Notes: generated by a model not told the origin, from the letters alone. A DNA stretch of 64,000 nucleotides from Pusillimonas minor (GCF_014237865.1 NZ_JACJUU010000001.1:372001-436000), one strand, 5' to 3'; numbered from the stretch's first letter, positions 1-8,618 are shown. Numbers and translations are program-made.

Positions 1-363
1 GGCCTGCATGGCGTCGGCACGAACACGCACCAGGCGCACCGCATCGGGTAACGACAATGCCTGGGCTGCCGTTAAGGCGGAGTATTCGCCCAGGCTATGG
101 CCAGCCACAACAGCAGGCTGGGCGCCACCAGCGGCCTGCCAAGCACGGTACACTGCAACGGCAGCCGCCAGCATGACGGGCTGCGTATTGGTTGTGAGGT
201 TGAGTGCGTCGGCAGGGCCCTGCGCAATCAGCGCGGCCAGGTCTTGATCCAGTGCGTCAGACGCTTCGGCAAGCGCCGACTCGACAGCGGTGTTGCCCGC
301 CCAGGCATCCATCATGCCAACCGACTGCGAGCCCTGACCTGGAAATACAAATGCGACTTTCAT
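1..363 (-). CDS. fabD: malonyl-CoA:ACP transacylase FabD, 5' part only
   Basis: FabD moves malonyl from CoA to acyl carrier protein, supplying extender units for fatty-acid synthesis in the cytoplasm. Only the first 121 codons are present; the gene runs off the left edge. Translation from the ATG at 363 begins MKVAFVFPGQGSQSV, the FabD start with its PGQGSQ motif, and residues 88-92 read GHSLG with the nucleophile serine at 90, so the active-site half is intact. It lies 40 bases downstream of fabH in the same direction, the usual plsX-fabH-fabD order. The Shine-Dalgarno sequence is weak (a GAG about 12 bases upstream), so translation may depend on upstream readthrough (inference). Confidence 0.95.
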   Translation of the reverse strand, partial: MKVAFVFPGQGSQSVGMMDAWAGNTAVESALAEASDALDQDLAALIAQGPADALNLTTNTQPVMLAAAVAVYRAWQAAGGAQPAVVAGHSLGEYSALTAAQALSLPDAVRLVRVRADAMQA

Positions 364-403
364 GTGATTTGTCTCGGAGTTCTTGAAATGTTCTTACGAA
401 ATT

Positions 404-1378
404 TTACATGCGGGCCAACACGGAGCCCCAGGTAAACCCGCCACCGACGCCTTGCATCAGGACGAGATCGCCCGACTTGATACGGCCGTCGCGGCGCGCC
501 GTGTTAAGCGCCAAAGGCACGCTGGCGGCCGACGTATTGGCGTGCTGATCGACCGTGACCACCACTTTTTCGGGCGCAATGCCAAGCTTTTTGCCCAGGA
601 AATTAATGATGCGGATGTTGGCCTGATGCGGCACCATCCAGTCGATGTCGGACAACTGCACGCCCGATTTGGCGCACACGTCTTGTGCAGACTTCGAGAG
701 TGCATTGACAGCCATTTTAAAGACCGCCTGACCATCCATGCGCAAGAACGGATCGCCCACCACTTTGCCGCCACACACATTGCCGCTGGCGTTGAGGATA
801 CCGGCCTGACTACCATCGGCATGTAGCTCGGCGCCGACGATGCCCGGGGCATCGGAAGCCTGCAGCACAATGGCCCCGGCACCGTCACCAAACAGCACAC
901 AGGTTTTGCGGTCGTTCCAGTCGAGAATATTAGAGAAGACTTCGGCACCGATGACCAGCGCAGTCTTGGCATGCCCAGCCTTGATAAAGGCGTCGGCGGT
1001 GGTCAGTGCATATACAAACCCGCTGCACACAGCCTGTACATCGAAAGCGGCACCCTGGCGAATGCCAAGGTTGGCCTGCACAATACAGGCGGTACTGGGG
1101 AAGATGAAATCGGGCGTTGAGGTGGCCAAAATGATGAGATCGACATCGCCGGCCGAAATGCCGGCATCGTCCATGGCCATTTGGGCGGCTCGGGTGGCCA
1201 ACGCACTGGTACGCGTGTCAGCATCGGCAATATAACGCTGGCGAATCCCGGTGCGCTCAATGATCCACTCGTCGGAGGTTTCGACACCCCGGGTCGCCAG
1301 TTCGGCGGCCAGATCGTTGTTGGTAACCACGCGGGGCGGCAAATAGCCCCCCGAACCCGTAATCTTGGCAAAAGGCAT
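404..1378 (-). CDS. fabH: beta-ketoacyl-ACP synthase III
   Basis: FabH condenses acetyl-CoA with malonyl-ACP and so starts each fatty-acid chain. The 324-residue protein begins [10 protein letters not shown] and carries the family triad: Cys118 in VCSGF, a His in VPHQANI, and an Asn in HANTSAA. The frame is open to another ATG at 1390, four codons upstream, but the ATG at 1378 has a GGAAG motif at the right distance and matches the family N-terminus, so I chose it. It sits 21 bases after plsX and before fabD. Function is secure; only the exact start is in doubt. Confidence 0.96.
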   Translation of the reverse strand: MPFAKITGSGGYLPPRVVTNNDLAAELATRGVETSDEWIIERTGIRQRYIADADTRTSALATRAAQMAMDDAGISAGDVDLIILATSTPDFIFPSTACIVQANLGIRQGAAFDVQAVCSGFVYALTTADAFIKAGHAKTALVIGAEVFSNILDWNDRKTCVLFGDGAGAIVLQASDAPGIVGAELHADGSQAGILNASGNVCGGKVVGDPFLRMDGQAVFKMAVNALSKSAQDVCAKSGVQLSDIDWMVPHQANIRIINFLGKKLGIAPEKVVVTVDQHANTSAASVPLALNTARRDGRIKSGDLVLMQGVGGGFTWGSVLARM

Positions 1379-1399
1379 ATTGGCTTCCATGAGGGAATA

Positions 1400-2482
1400 C
1401 TAGGCAGCGCGACCCGAAATATCGCTGGATGTCGCGCGCTGAAGGGCTTCGGCTTCTTGAAGACTGCGACGCAGATCGTGGATGGCTGTTGTGGTGCCGT
1501 CGAGCAAACGGTTATGCACGGCCTCGCGCGCACGCTGAAGCGCGCACCCGAAAGCATAAACATCGGCGGAGCCATGACTTTTGATGACGATACCGCGCAA
1601 ACCCAGCAGGGCCGCACCGTTATAACGCCGGTTATCGACCTTGCCCCGAAAACGGTTAAGCACCGGCGACGCCAGCAAACCGGCAAACATGGACAGTGGC
1701 CCGCGTTTGAACTCGGCCCGCATCATGGCGCTGACCATGCGCGCCAGGCCTTCCATGGACTTGAGCACGACATTGCCCACAAAGCCATCACAGACAATGA
1801 CGTCGACCGTACCTTTGCAGATATCGTCGCCCTCGACATTGCCATAAAAATTAAGGCCGCTGTTACGCAGCAGCTCGGCAGTCTGTTTGACGACTTCGTT
1901 GCCCTTGATGACTTCTTCACCGATGTTAAGCAACCCGACGGTGGGCCGAGGCCGACCGTAAAGGGCACTGACCAGCGCCGAACCCATGATGGCAAACTGA
2001 AGCAAATGCTGCGCTGTGCAATCGACGTTTGCACCCAGATCGAGCATGGTCGTTGCCCCGCCCTTTTGATTGGGAATAGAGGTGGCAATGGCCGGCCGGT
2101 CGATGCCGTCGAGCGTTTTGAGTACGTACCGGGAAATCGCCATCCAGGCGCCGGTATTACCCGCCGAAATGCAGGCATCTGCCAGGCCGTCTTTGACAGC
2201 CTGGGCAGCCACCCGCATCGAGGAGTCTTTTTTGCGTCGTAGCGCGACCTCGACGGGATCGTCCATGAGGACGACCTCTGAGGCCGGCAAAATTTGATAC
2301 CAATCGGCCTGAGCACAACCCATGTGCGCAAGCTGGGACTGGATAGCAGACGCATCGCCAGCGAGCAGGAAGCGGGTGTCGGGGTAGCGCTGGGCAAACT
2401 GATACGCTGCTGCGACAGTTACCGGCAAACCGACATCACCGCCCATGCAATCGATGGCGATTCGGATGTTGGATATCGACAT
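1400..2482 (-). CDS. plsX: phosphate acyltransferase PlsX
   Basis: PlsX converts acyl-ACP to acyl-phosphate, the donor used by PlsY to make lysophosphatidic acid, so it links fatty-acid and phospholipid synthesis. The 360-residue product has the family N-terminus IAIDCMGGD (residues 8-16) and the glycine-rich nucleotide-like fold typical of the family; length is normal. It lies between rpmF and fabH on the same strand, with 41 and 21 bases between genes, as in E. coli. Peripheral membrane association is known for the family and not visible here. Confidence 0.97.
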   Translation of the reverse strand: MSISNIRIAIDCMGGDVGLPVTVAAAYQFAQRYPDTRFLLAGDASAIQSQLAHMGCAQADWYQILPASEVVLMDDPVEVALRRKKDSSMRVAAQAVKDGLADACISAGNTGAWMAISRYVLKTLDGIDRPAIATSIPNQKGGATTMLDLGANVDCTAQHLLQFAIMGSALVSALYGRPRPTVGLLNIGEEVIKGNEVVKQTAELLRNSGLNFYGNVEGDDICKGTVDVIVCDGFVGNVVLKSMEGLARMVSAMMRAEFKRGPLSMFAGLLASPVLNRFRGKVDNRRYNGAALLGLRGIVIKSHGSADVYAFGCALQRAREAVHNRLLDGTTTAIHDLRRSLQEAEALQRATSSDISGRAA

Positions 2483-2523
2483 TAAGCTCGCAATCTGGAA
2501 CAGATCGCAAATATCAACTTAAT

Positions 2524-2706
2524 TTATTCGTCGTTTTTGGTTTTGAGCACTTTACGGCCACGGTAAACACCGTTGGGGCTGATGTGGTGACGCAAGTGCA
2601 GTTCGCCCGTTGTGGGCTCGATAGCTGTCGGCGGATTGGTCAGAAAATCGTGCGAACGATGCATACCGCGCTTGGACGGGCTCTTTTTGTTTTGCTGAAC
2701 GGCCAT
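2524..2706 (-). CDS. rpmF: 50S ribosomal protein L32
   Basis: A 60-residue basic protein of the large ribosomal subunit. It begins [19 protein letters not shown], the standard L32 opening, and has the conserved [14 protein letters not shown] segment near its C-terminus. The four zinc-binding cysteines found in some L32 proteins are absent, as in the usual proteobacterial form. It is 57 bases downstream of yceD and 41 bases upstream of plsX, the conserved yceD-rpmF-plsX order. The gap before it holds a short palindrome (2740-2753). Confidence 0.98.
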   Translation of the reverse strand: MAVQQNKKSPSKRGMHRSHDFLTNPPTAIEPTTGELHLRHHISPNGVYRGRKVLKTKNDE

Positions 2707-2739
2707 GATGACTCCTGAAAGCGAGGGACCGCAAAATTG

Positions 2740-2753
2740 AACCCTCGAGGGTT
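2740..2753. promoter_or_regulatory. 14-base perfect palindrome in the yceD-rpmF gap
   Basis: The sequence AACCCTCGAGGGTT is its own reverse complement and sits 34 bases upstream of the rpmF start. It could fold only with an unpaired centre or act as a protein site. No U-run follows it, so it is not a terminator. Role unknown. Confidence 0.3.
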
Positions 2754-2763
2754 GGTTTCAAAA

Positions 2764-3300
2764 CTAGTGTTTCTTTTTTAACTGCTCAAGCACCGCGAAC
2801 GGTGATGGGCGAATATCTTCGGGCACAGGCTCGGGCTCGGGCGCAAGCGCCACAACCGACGGGCAAACCTCGTGCCGGGGCACATAGGGCACGGCCAAGA
2901 TGAGCTCGTCTTCGATGAAAGACAAGACATCGAAGCGACGCCCCCCCAGCACACGCTCGGGCGCGTCATCGTCTTCATCTTCGTCGTCGAGGTCGGATTC
3001 GCGCGATACAACCTGCACGCGGTTACTGACATTGACGTCGAACACGAAGGGTTCGAGACAGCGCTGGCATTGCAATACAGGCTGCGCCTTGATGGTAACC
3101 AATAAAAAAGACTGGCCACCTGAATCGCGCACGCCTTGCAAAGACCACGTTACCCAGCCGTCTGGCTGCTGCGGCAAACCTTCGCCAAACCGGCCAAATG
3201 CCTCAAGGCCGGTACGCCCGTCAAGCTTGGCACCTAAGCGAGTAAACTCGGCGGTGTCGATGTACCGACTACCCTCGCCAGTGTTTAACGTGTTTACCAT
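2764..3300 (-). CDS. yceD: YceD/DUF177 family protein (23S rRNA accumulation factor)
   Basis: YceD is a small protein coded just upstream of rpmF in many bacteria; in E. coli and plants it is needed for normal 23S rRNA accumulation. The 178-residue product contains the family's CQRCLEPF segment, an acidic run (DDEDEDDD) in the middle and a C-terminal FAVLEQLKKKH. The reading frame stays open to a TTG at 3327, but the ATG at 3300 is the better start. The assignment comes from this sequence and the yceD-rpmF-plsX-fabH order. Molecular mechanism is not established. Confidence 0.9.
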   Translation of the reverse strand: MVNTLNTGEGSRYIDTAEFTRLGAKLDGRTGLEAFGRFGEGLPQQPDGWVTWSLQGVRDSGGQSFLLVTIKAQPVLQCQRCLEPFVFDVNVSNRVQVVSRESDLDDEDEDDDAPERVLGGRRFDVLSFIEDELILAVPYVPRHEVCPSVVALAPEPEPVPEDIRPSPFAVLEQLKKKH

Positions 3301-3362
3301 GCTATGTTTACCCTGACTACCAGGCAAAATTAAAATTTGTACCTAAACAGCCGAAAAAATTA

Positions 3363-3425
3363 CATTTGGCTCTGTAGCCACGACATCTGGCCCTACAGCC
3401 ACAGCATTTGGCCTTACAGCCACAG
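3363..3425. repeat. tandem repeat A, three 21-base units
   Basis: Three consecutive 21-base units start at 3363, 3384 and 3405, each built as CAT-TTGGC-(5 bases)-AGCCACag. Units 2 and 3 differ at only two positions; unit 1 is more diverged. A fourth copy decays after five bases. Confidence 0.85.
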
Positions 3426-3432
3426 CATTAAC

Positions 3433-3475
3433 TTTGGCGCCAACTTGTTTTGGCGCCACTTTTGTTTTGGCGCCA
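3433..3475. repeat. tandem repeat B, TTTGGCGCCA three times
   Basis: The decamer TTTGGCGCCA occurs at 3433-3442, 3449-3458 and 3466-3475, spaced 16 and 17 bases. Each contains the palindrome TGGCGCCA, so each could be a protein site or a small hairpin. T-rich spacers separate them. Confidence 0.85.
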
Positions 3476-3524
3476 CTTGTAGCACCCGTTCACTTGTAGC
3501 ACCCGTTCACTTGTAGCACCCATT
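3474..3524. repeat. tandem repeat C, three 17-base units
   Basis: CACTTGTAGCACCCGTT occurs at 3474-3490 and 3491-3507 as perfect copies, and at 3508-3524 with one change (CCATT for CCGTT). The array starts on the last two bases of repeat B. Confidence 0.9.
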
Positions 3525-3627
3525 TTTGCCGCAGTTTTGTTGCCAATACTTTTGCCTGCCAAGAAAACATTAGATAATACCGCTTTACCGCTATTAGCGT
3601 CAAACACTTCGCAGGCCTGACTTCACT

Positions 3628-4212
3628 ATGCGTCTTATTCTGGCATCAAGTTCGCCCTACCGCAAAGAAATGCTGGGCCGACTGGCCCTGCCCTTCGAAA
3701 CCCGTTCTCCTGACGTGGACGAAACACCACGACCCGGCGAGCCGCCCGCCGAGCTGGCCCTGCGGCTTGCCCAGACCAAGGCGCAAACCGTTGCCCACCA
3801 AGCCCCGGGAGCCGTTGTTATTGGCGCCGACCAGGTCGCCACCTTCGATGGCAACCCCATCGGCAAGCCCGGTTCGTTTGACAACGCCAAAGCACAGTTG
3901 CGTTTGCTTAGCGGCAAAACCGTCGAATTTCACAGTGCCCTGTGCGTCACTGACGGCCACCGTGTCGAGCTGGACGACATTGTGACGTACTGCACGTTTC
4001 GAGCCCTGACCAACACCGAAATCGACACCTACCTGCACCACGAACAACCCTACGATACGGCAGGCAGCGCCAAGGCCGAAGGCCTGGGTATCGCCCTGAT
4101 GGACAACATGCGCTCAGATGACCCGACTGCAATTATCGGGTTGCCGCTGATTGCGTTGTCGCGCATGTTACGCTCTTTCGACATCAACCCTTTAACCTGC
4201 GCCCCACTGTGA
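3628..4212 (+). CDS. maf: Maf-family nucleotide pyrophosphatase (YceF type)
   Basis: Maf proteins hydrolyse non-canonical nucleoside triphosphates; the YceF subgroup prefers 7-methyl-GTP. The 194-residue product begins MRLILASSSPYRKEML, the Maf substrate loop with its SSSPYR motif, and has the catalytic GADQVA segment and the later DTAGSAKAEGLG region. YceF is also the neighbour of yceD-rpmF in E. coli, here in the same divergent position, which supports the subgroup. Its TGA stop overlaps the GTG start of the next gene by four bases (GTGA). Confidence 0.94.
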   Translation: MRLILASSSPYRKEMLGRLALPFETRSPDVDETPRPGEPPAELALRLAQTKAQTVAHQAPGAVVIGADQVATFDGNPIGKPGSFDNAKAQLRLLSGKTVEFHSALCVTDGHRVELDDIVTYCTFRALTNTEIDTYLHHEQPYDTAGSAKAEGLGIALMDNMRSDDPTAIIGLPLIALSRMLRSFDINPLTCAPL

Positions 4213-4922
4213 CTACAACTCGCACCCTGCATCTTATCCCGGTAAGCCTGGGCGAAGCCCCTGCCTCGCGCTGGCTGCCCAACGACGTACAAACGCTCGC
4301 CGGGCGGCTCGACACCTACATCGCAGAAAACGCCAAAACCGCGCGAGCCTTCCTGAAGCAGGTGGGCACACAGCGCCCGCTGCAAGACATCACCATTCAT
4401 ACGCTGGCCAAAAACACCAGCGCCGATCAAATCCGCCAATGGCTCAAGGCCGTACCCGAAGGCGGGGAAATCGGCCTGGTCTCGGAAGCAGGCTGCCCGG
4501 CTGTCGCCGACCCCGGGGCGCAAGTGGCCGCCGTTGCTCACGCACTGGGTATGCGCGTCGCGCCCTGGACGGGGCCATCGTCTATTTTGCTGGCGTTAAT
4601 GGCCAGCGGGCTCGACGGCCAACGCTTTGCGTTTCATGGTTACGCACCGGTCGACGCGGGGCAACGCGCCCGCCAGCTCAAACAATGGGAAGCCGAATCA
4701 CAAAAACAACACCAGACCCAGCTACTCATCGAAACCCCGTATCGTAACGACGCCATGTTCGAAACGCTGGTCCAGACACTGAAAGGGTCAACCCGGTTAT
4801 GTGTTGCGCGTTCGGTCACCACCGAACACGAGTGGATCAAGACCAAGACCATTGCCCACTGGAAGTCGTCGCCCAAGCCCGACCTTAACCGCCAGCCGAC
4901 CCTGTTTCTTTATCTGGCTTAA
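4209..4922 (+). CDS. SAM-dependent methyltransferase, tetrapyrrole-methylase fold, RsmI-like
   Basis: The 237-residue protein belongs to the tetrapyrrole methylase superfamily, related to RsmI (16S rRNA C1402 2'-O-methyltransferase). It has the family segment GEIGLVSEAGCPAVADPG and the following GPSSILLALMASGL and ETPYRN motifs. It is about 50 residues shorter than RsmI and its N-terminus (HLIPVSLGEAPASRWLP) lacks RsmI's TPIGN start, so I do not name it rsmI. The start is a GTG overlapping the maf stop. RNA or another small substrate are both possible. Confidence 0.85.
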   Translation: MTTTRTLHLIPVSLGEAPASRWLPNDVQTLAGRLDTYIAENAKTARAFLKQVGTQRPLQDITIHTLAKNTSADQIRQWLKAVPEGGEIGLVSEAGCPAVADPGAQVAAVAHALGMRVAPWTGPSSILLALMASGLDGQRFAFHGYAPVDAGQRARQLKQWEAESQKQHQTQLLIETPYRNDAMFETLVQTLKGSTRLCVARSVTTEHEWIKTKTIAHWKSSPKPDLNRQPTLFLYLA

Positions 4923-4936
4923 ACCCAACTACGGTT

Positions 4937-4986
4937 GCACCCGCGCCACAGCCGGCGACAGTGGCACCCACGCTACAGCCGGCGAC
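4937..4986. repeat. 23-base imperfect direct repeat at the 3' end of msrQ
   Basis: GCACCCGCGCCACAGCCGGC and three more bases (4937-4959) recur at 4964-4986 with two mismatches, a period of 27 bases. The second copy overlaps the last codons of msrQ; a six-base remnant of a third copy starts at 4992. Confidence 0.7.
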
Positions 4987-5569
4987 GGCCTGCACCCGTG
5001 TTTTTTATCGCCAAAACACGCGTGACCAGCAGCACCGCAAACACGACGACATAAACCCATACGTCGGCGAAATCATTTTTGCCGGCACGCACCAGCCAGA
5101 AGTGCCAGATCGACAACGCCACCGCCGGGTAAACCAGCCAGTGCAGCCGTCGCCAATTGCGCCCCAGGCGCCGTACCCAGGCATTGGTTGAGGTTATGGC
5201 CAAAGGCGTTAACAACACTACCGCCACTACCCCAACGGTAATAAACAGTCGGGTGACGATATCGACCCACATGGCTGACAATGACCACCCCTGCTCCCAG
5301 AGCGCCCAGGCCAGTACATGAAGCACCGTATAAAAATACGTAAACAGCCCCAGCATGCGCCGATGGCGCAAGGGCCACGTCACCCCGAACCACCGCTGCG
5401 CCGGCGGCGCAGCCAGCACGAGACACAACCCGACCAAAGCCCATTCGCCGGAAGACCGGGTGAGATACTCGGGGGGATTGGCGGTCAGGCCACCGATAAA
5501 CCCTTGGGCCAGCCAAAACCCCAGGGGGTACAGGCAAAGCAGAAACACAACAACACGAGACCGCGTCAT
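4973..5569 (-). CDS. msrQ: MsrQ, heme-binding membrane subunit of the MsrPQ methionine sulfoxide reductase
   Basis: MsrQ (formerly YedZ) is an inner-membrane b-type cytochrome that passes electrons from the respiratory chain to periplasmic MsrP, which repairs oxidised methionines. The 198-residue protein has about six hydrophobic segments and heme-type histidines in TVLHVLAW and RRLHWLVYP, then IWHFWL. It follows msrP by 84 bases on the same strand, the standard msrPQ arrangement. The last residues (GAGRRRL) are coded by part of a short direct repeat, so the C-terminus may vary between strains. Confidence 0.94.
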   Translation of the reverse strand: MTRSRVVVFLLCLYPLGFWLAQGFIGGLTANPPEYLTRSSGEWALVGLCLVLAAPPAQRWFGVTWPLRHRRMLGLFTYFYTVLHVLAWALWEQGWSLSAMWVDIVTRLFITVGVVAVVLLTPLAITSTNAWVRRLGRNWRRLHWLVYPAVALSIWHFWLVRAGKNDFADVWVYVVVFAVLLVTRVLAIKNTGAGRRRL

Positions 5570-5653
5570 ATCCAGACCTTCAGGCGTTCGATTACCGGCC
5601 GCGCAGGACGCTTTCTATACGACAACGTACCCCTGCGCGGGCGGCCGAGCCAC

Positions 5654-6604
5654 TTAGTAGTTACGTACAAGGTCCATCCCGCTGTACAAACTCGCGACCT
5701 GATCGGCATAGCCGTTAAACATCAGCGTGGGGACCCGCGGCGCAAAAAATCCCGCACCAATGCGGCGTTCGGTCGCCTGGCTCCAGCGCGGATGCGCCAC
5801 TTCGGGGTTTACGTTGGCATAAAAGCCGTACTCGTGCGGTGCAATTTTTACCCAGCTGGTAACCGGCTGCTTTTCAACCAGACGAATTTTGACAATGGAT
5901 TTGCCGGACTTAAACCCGTATTTCCAGGGGACAGCCAACCGGACAGGCGCGCCATTCGACGTCGGCAACGATTTGCCGTACACCCCAAACACCAGCATAG
6001 ACAACGGGTTCATCGCCTCGTCAAGGCGCAGGCCTTCGACATAAGGCCAATCGATAATGCGGTCGGCCAGGCCGGGCATGGTTTCGGGTTGCATCACCGT
6101 CACGAACTCGACATATTTGGCGTTGGCGGTCGGCTCGACCTGCTTCAGCAGTGCTGACAACGAGTAGCCATTCCAGGGGATCACCATAGACCAGCCCTCG
6201 ACACAACGCAGCCGGTAAACCCGTTCTTCGAGGGGGGCCAGCGCCAGCAAGGCGTCTAGATCGAACGTTTTGGGGCGCAAGACTTCGCCCTCGACAGTCA
6301 GCGTCCAGGGCGTGGACTTGAAGGCCCCGCCCCGTGCATCAGGATCGCCCTTACCCGTCCCGAACTCGTAGAAGTTGTTGTAGGTCGTTACGGCGGTCTC
6401 GGAGGTCAGCTCGGCATCGACGGCGTACTCGGGGTTGCGTTCCCCCCATTGGGGCGCAGCCGTAACCAGACCCGGCAAGGCTGAACCCGCCAACGCAGGC
6501 AGGGCAAGCCCACCAGCCTTCTTTAACCATTCGCGCCTGGCACGCCATAGGGATTCGGGCGTAATTTCGCTAGGCGGAACAACAGGAATCTTGAACTTGG
6601 ACAT
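5654..6604 (-). CDS. msrP: MsrP, periplasmic protein-methionine-sulfoxide reductase, molybdopterin subunit
   Basis: MsrP (formerly YedY) is a molybdopterin enzyme that reduces protein methionine sulfoxide in the periplasm. The 316-residue protein starts with a Tat signal (RREWLK at 23-28, then a hydrophobic stretch) for folded export. Cys134 in [11 protein letters not shown] is the expected molybdenum ligand, followed by [12 protein letters not shown]. An alternative GTG start lies two codons upstream at 6610; the ATG at 6604 has a GAGG motif nine bases away. It precedes msrQ and follows a HAD phosphatase by 36 bases. Confidence 0.95.
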   Translation of the reverse strand: MSKFKIPVVPPSEITPESLWRARREWLKKAGGLALPALAGSALPGLVTAAPQWGERNPEYAVDAELTSETAVTTYNNFYEFGTGKGDPDARGGAFKSTPWTLTVEGEVLRPKTFDLDALLALAPLEERVYRLRCVEGWSMVIPWNGYSLSALLKQVEPTANAKYVEFVTVMQPETMPGLADRIIDWPYVEGLRLDEAMNPLSMLVFGVYGKSLPTSNGAPVRLAVPWKYGFKSGKSIVKIRLVEKQPVTSWVKIAPHEYGFYANVNPEVAHPRWSQATERRIGAGFFAPRVPTLMFNGYADQVASLYSGMDLVRNY

Positions 6605-6640
6605 AATCACTACCTCGTGATGACGCGGCAGTGACCGTAA

Positions 6641-7315
6641 TTAGTCACACCGCATCGCTGGAACGACCCGGCCGGACAGCCAGTCGTGCATTTCGGTCAC
6701 GCTATGGACGAGCACCGTGGGGTTTGCCGATTGCAACGTGGGCAAGTCGTGCGCCCCGTAACTGACGGCAATACTGTCTACCCCGGCGTTGTGCGCCATT
6801 TGAACGTCGTGCGTTGTGTCACCAACCATCAGCACACGCTCGGGGTCGAGCGACAAAAACCCCATGATGTCGTGCAACATACCCGGGTGGGGCTTGCCAT
6901 GCGATTCGTCGGCGCAACGCGTAACGTCAAAATACTCGCCCAAACGCGAAGCGGCAAGAACCCGGTCAAGCCCCATGCGACCTTTTCCGGTCGCCACAGC
7001 CAGTTTGACCCGCTGTTCACGCAAAACGTTCAACAGCTGGGGCACCCCGTCAAAAAGGGGCGTTTCGCGATCGTGCTGAAAAAAGTGGTGTTTGTAACGC
7101 TCGACAAAATGCGGCAGGTCATCGGAGGAAAGGTCGGGCGCCACATGATAAAGCGCGCTTTCAATAGATAACCCAATCACCCAACTGGCCTGACGGCGGT
7201 CGGGCACCGGCAACTGCATATCGGCACATGCGAGCTGAATGGCACTGACAATGGCGTGGGTCGAATCCATCAGGGTGCCGTCCCAATCGAAGATCACGGC
7301 ATCATATTGCTTCAC
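6641..7315 (-). CDS. HAD-superfamily hydrolase, phosphoglycolate-phosphatase-like
   Basis: A cytoplasmic HAD-IA phosphatase of about 224 residues. DWDGTLMDS at residues 10-18 supplies the nucleophile aspartate and general acid; later motifs are VATGKGR and MVGDTTHDVQMA, with a helical cap between. The frame continues 12 codons upstream, but the GTG at 7315 is preceded by GGAGAA and overlaps the rluC stop as GTGA, so I use it. The next-to-rluC position is common in proteobacteria. Substrate unknown: phosphoglycolate or another sugar or nucleotide phosphate. Confidence 0.88.
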   Translation of the reverse strand: MKQYDAVIFDWDGTLMDSTHAIVSAIQLACADMQLPVPDRRQASWVIGLSIESALYHVAPDLSSDDLPHFVERYKHHFFQHDRETPLFDGVPQLLNVLREQRVKLAVATGKGRMGLDRVLAASRLGEYFDVTRCADESHGKPHPGMLHDIMGFLSLDPERVLMVGDTTHDVQMAHNAGVDSIAVSYGAHDLPTLQSANPTVLVHSVTEMHDWLSGRVVPAMRCD

Positions 7316-8280
7316 GACTGTTTCTCCAGGTATGACAAAATTCGTTGACACTCGGGCGGCAGCGGCGATGACAAGGCCAGTAACTCGCCCGTTAGCGGAT
7401 GGGGGATATCGAGCCTGTAGGCATGCAGGAACATGCGCCCGAACCCTAACCTTGTGAACTTATCGCGCACCTCGTCGGGCCCGTATTTGTCGTCGCCCAC
7501 AATAGGAAACCCGGCCGATGCCAGGTGCACACGAATTTGATGGGTACGACCGGTTCTAAGTTCAGCTTCAAGCAGCGAATAACGACCAAAGCGCTTTTGC
7601 AACGAAATAATGGTGTGCGCCGCTTTGCCGGTCGGGTCGACCCGTACCCGTCGCTCCCCCGAAGCCGTCAGCCACTTGAGCAAAGGCTGCCGCATATGCT
7701 GCCGGTCATTCACCCAGTCGCCCGACACCAGGGCCAGGTAGCGTTTACGGCCTTTACCTTCACGCATCATGTCGTGCAGGGCAACCAGTGCCGAACGCTT
7801 CTTGGCAATCATGAGCAGCCCGGAGGTTTCGCGATCGAGCCGGTGCGCCAGCTCGAGCAGGCGGGCATCGGGCCGCGCTGCCCGCAGTTGCTCGATGACC
7901 CCGAAAGACACCCCGCTCCCCCCGTGCACAGCCACACCCGAAGGTTTGTCGATAACCAACAGGGCGTCGTCTTCGAAGACCACCGGAAAATTGCACGGCG
8001 GCACAGCCCTGGGCGCATTGGGCGCCGGCATGCGAAAAGGCGGAACCCTGACGGTATCGCCCTCGACAAGCCGGTAATCGGACTGTATGCGTCCTTTATT
8101 CACCCGCACCTGACCATCGCGAATGGCTTTGTAAATGTGACTTTTAGGCACGCCTTTGCATATACGCAAAAGAAAATTATCAACACGCTGCCCGACCTGT
8201 TCGGCATCGATAAGCAGCATTTGAACAGCAGGGGCAGGCGTGTTTGTGTCTGAGGGTTTGCGCATATGGAAAAGCAGCAT
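7312..8280 (-). CDS. rluC: 23S rRNA pseudouridine synthase RluC
   Basis: RluC makes pseudouridines in 23S rRNA (positions 955, 2504 and 2580 in E. coli). The product has an N-terminal S4 RNA-binding domain (GQRVDNFLLRICKGVPKSHI) and an RluA-type catalytic domain with HRLDRETSGLL, whose first aspartate is the catalytic residue, and RTGRTHQIRVHL. The frame extends to 8472 without homology; starts at 8280 (322 residues) or 8265 fit RluC length, and I list the longer. The gene is divergent from rne, the same arrangement as in E. coli. Confidence 0.94.
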   Translation of the reverse strand: MLLFHMRKPSDTNTPAPAVQMLLIDAEQVGQRVDNFLLRICKGVPKSHIYKAIRDGQVRVNKGRIQSDYRLVEGDTVRVPPFRMPAPNAPRAVPPCNFPVVFEDDALLVIDKPSGVAVHGGSGVSFGVIEQLRAARPDARLLELAHRLDRETSGLLMIAKKRSALVALHDMMREGKGRKRYLALVSGDWVNDRQHMRQPLLKWLTASGERRVRVDPTGKAAHTIISLQKRFGRYSLLEAELRTGRTHQIRVHLASAGFPIVGDDKYGPDEVRDKFTRLGFGRMFLHAYRLDIPHPLTGELLALSSPLPPECQRILSYLEKQS

Positions 8281-8493
8281 ATAATCATGCCAGCCTGTAG
8301 AAGCTGGGTATCTACCTGCGTAGAGATGCAATGGATGCGTCTCCGTGGGTATTGAAGAACACATTGTACTGCCTTGACACTCAGCTTCTGGGCCATTTGG
8401 TCGCCGGGGCAATCTCCCACCGGAACAATGGTGCAGCACAAAACCCATTGCCACCCCGGGGGTGCTTGCCAACCGCGTGCGACGCTGTCGTCT

Positions 8494-8521
8494 TTGCTAA
8501 GTCTAGTCATAAAGTTTAAAT
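8494..8521 (+). promoter_or_regulatory. possible rne promoter
   Basis: TTGCTA (8494-8499) and TTAAAT (8516-8521) are separated by 16 bases, each matching four of six sigma-70 consensus bases. Transcription would start near hairpin A and give a leader of about 250 bases. Weak evidence; other starts are possible. Confidence 0.22.
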
Positions 8522-8525
8522 GCAC

Positions 8526-8551
8526 CAGGCGCAAGTACAAATCTGCGCCTG
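8526..8551 (+). promoter_or_regulatory. rne leader hairpin A
   Basis: CAGGCGCA (8526-8533) pairs perfectly with TGCGCCTG (8544-8551) around a 10-base loop. No U-run follows, so it is not a terminator. Confidence 0.5.
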
Positions 8552-8618
8552 CTGTTCCCAGCAATTTATTCGTCAACCACACACCATTGTGAACCTGACC
8601 TCCCTGCTGACTGAACCT

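Larger units (their letters stand above)
3301..3627. other. non-coding stretch between divergent yceD and maf, mostly tandem repeats
   Basis: No gene is supported in these 327 bases. The centre (3363-3524) consists of three adjacent arrays of short repeats, listed separately. The flanks must hold the divergent promoters of yceD and maf, but I see no clear -35/-10 pair. The maf start has only a weak ribosome-binding sequence. Confidence 0.75.

Noticed and set aside
1181-2242. Long open frame of 353 codons antisense to plsX and fabH
   Set aside because: It covers well-identified genes on the other strand, has no recognisable domain or ribosome-binding sequence, and is the usual shadow frame of G+C-rich coding DNA.
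8281-8472. 64-residue N-terminal extension of RluC
   Set aside because: No similarity to RluC; the S4 domain starts normally from ATGs at 8265-8280.
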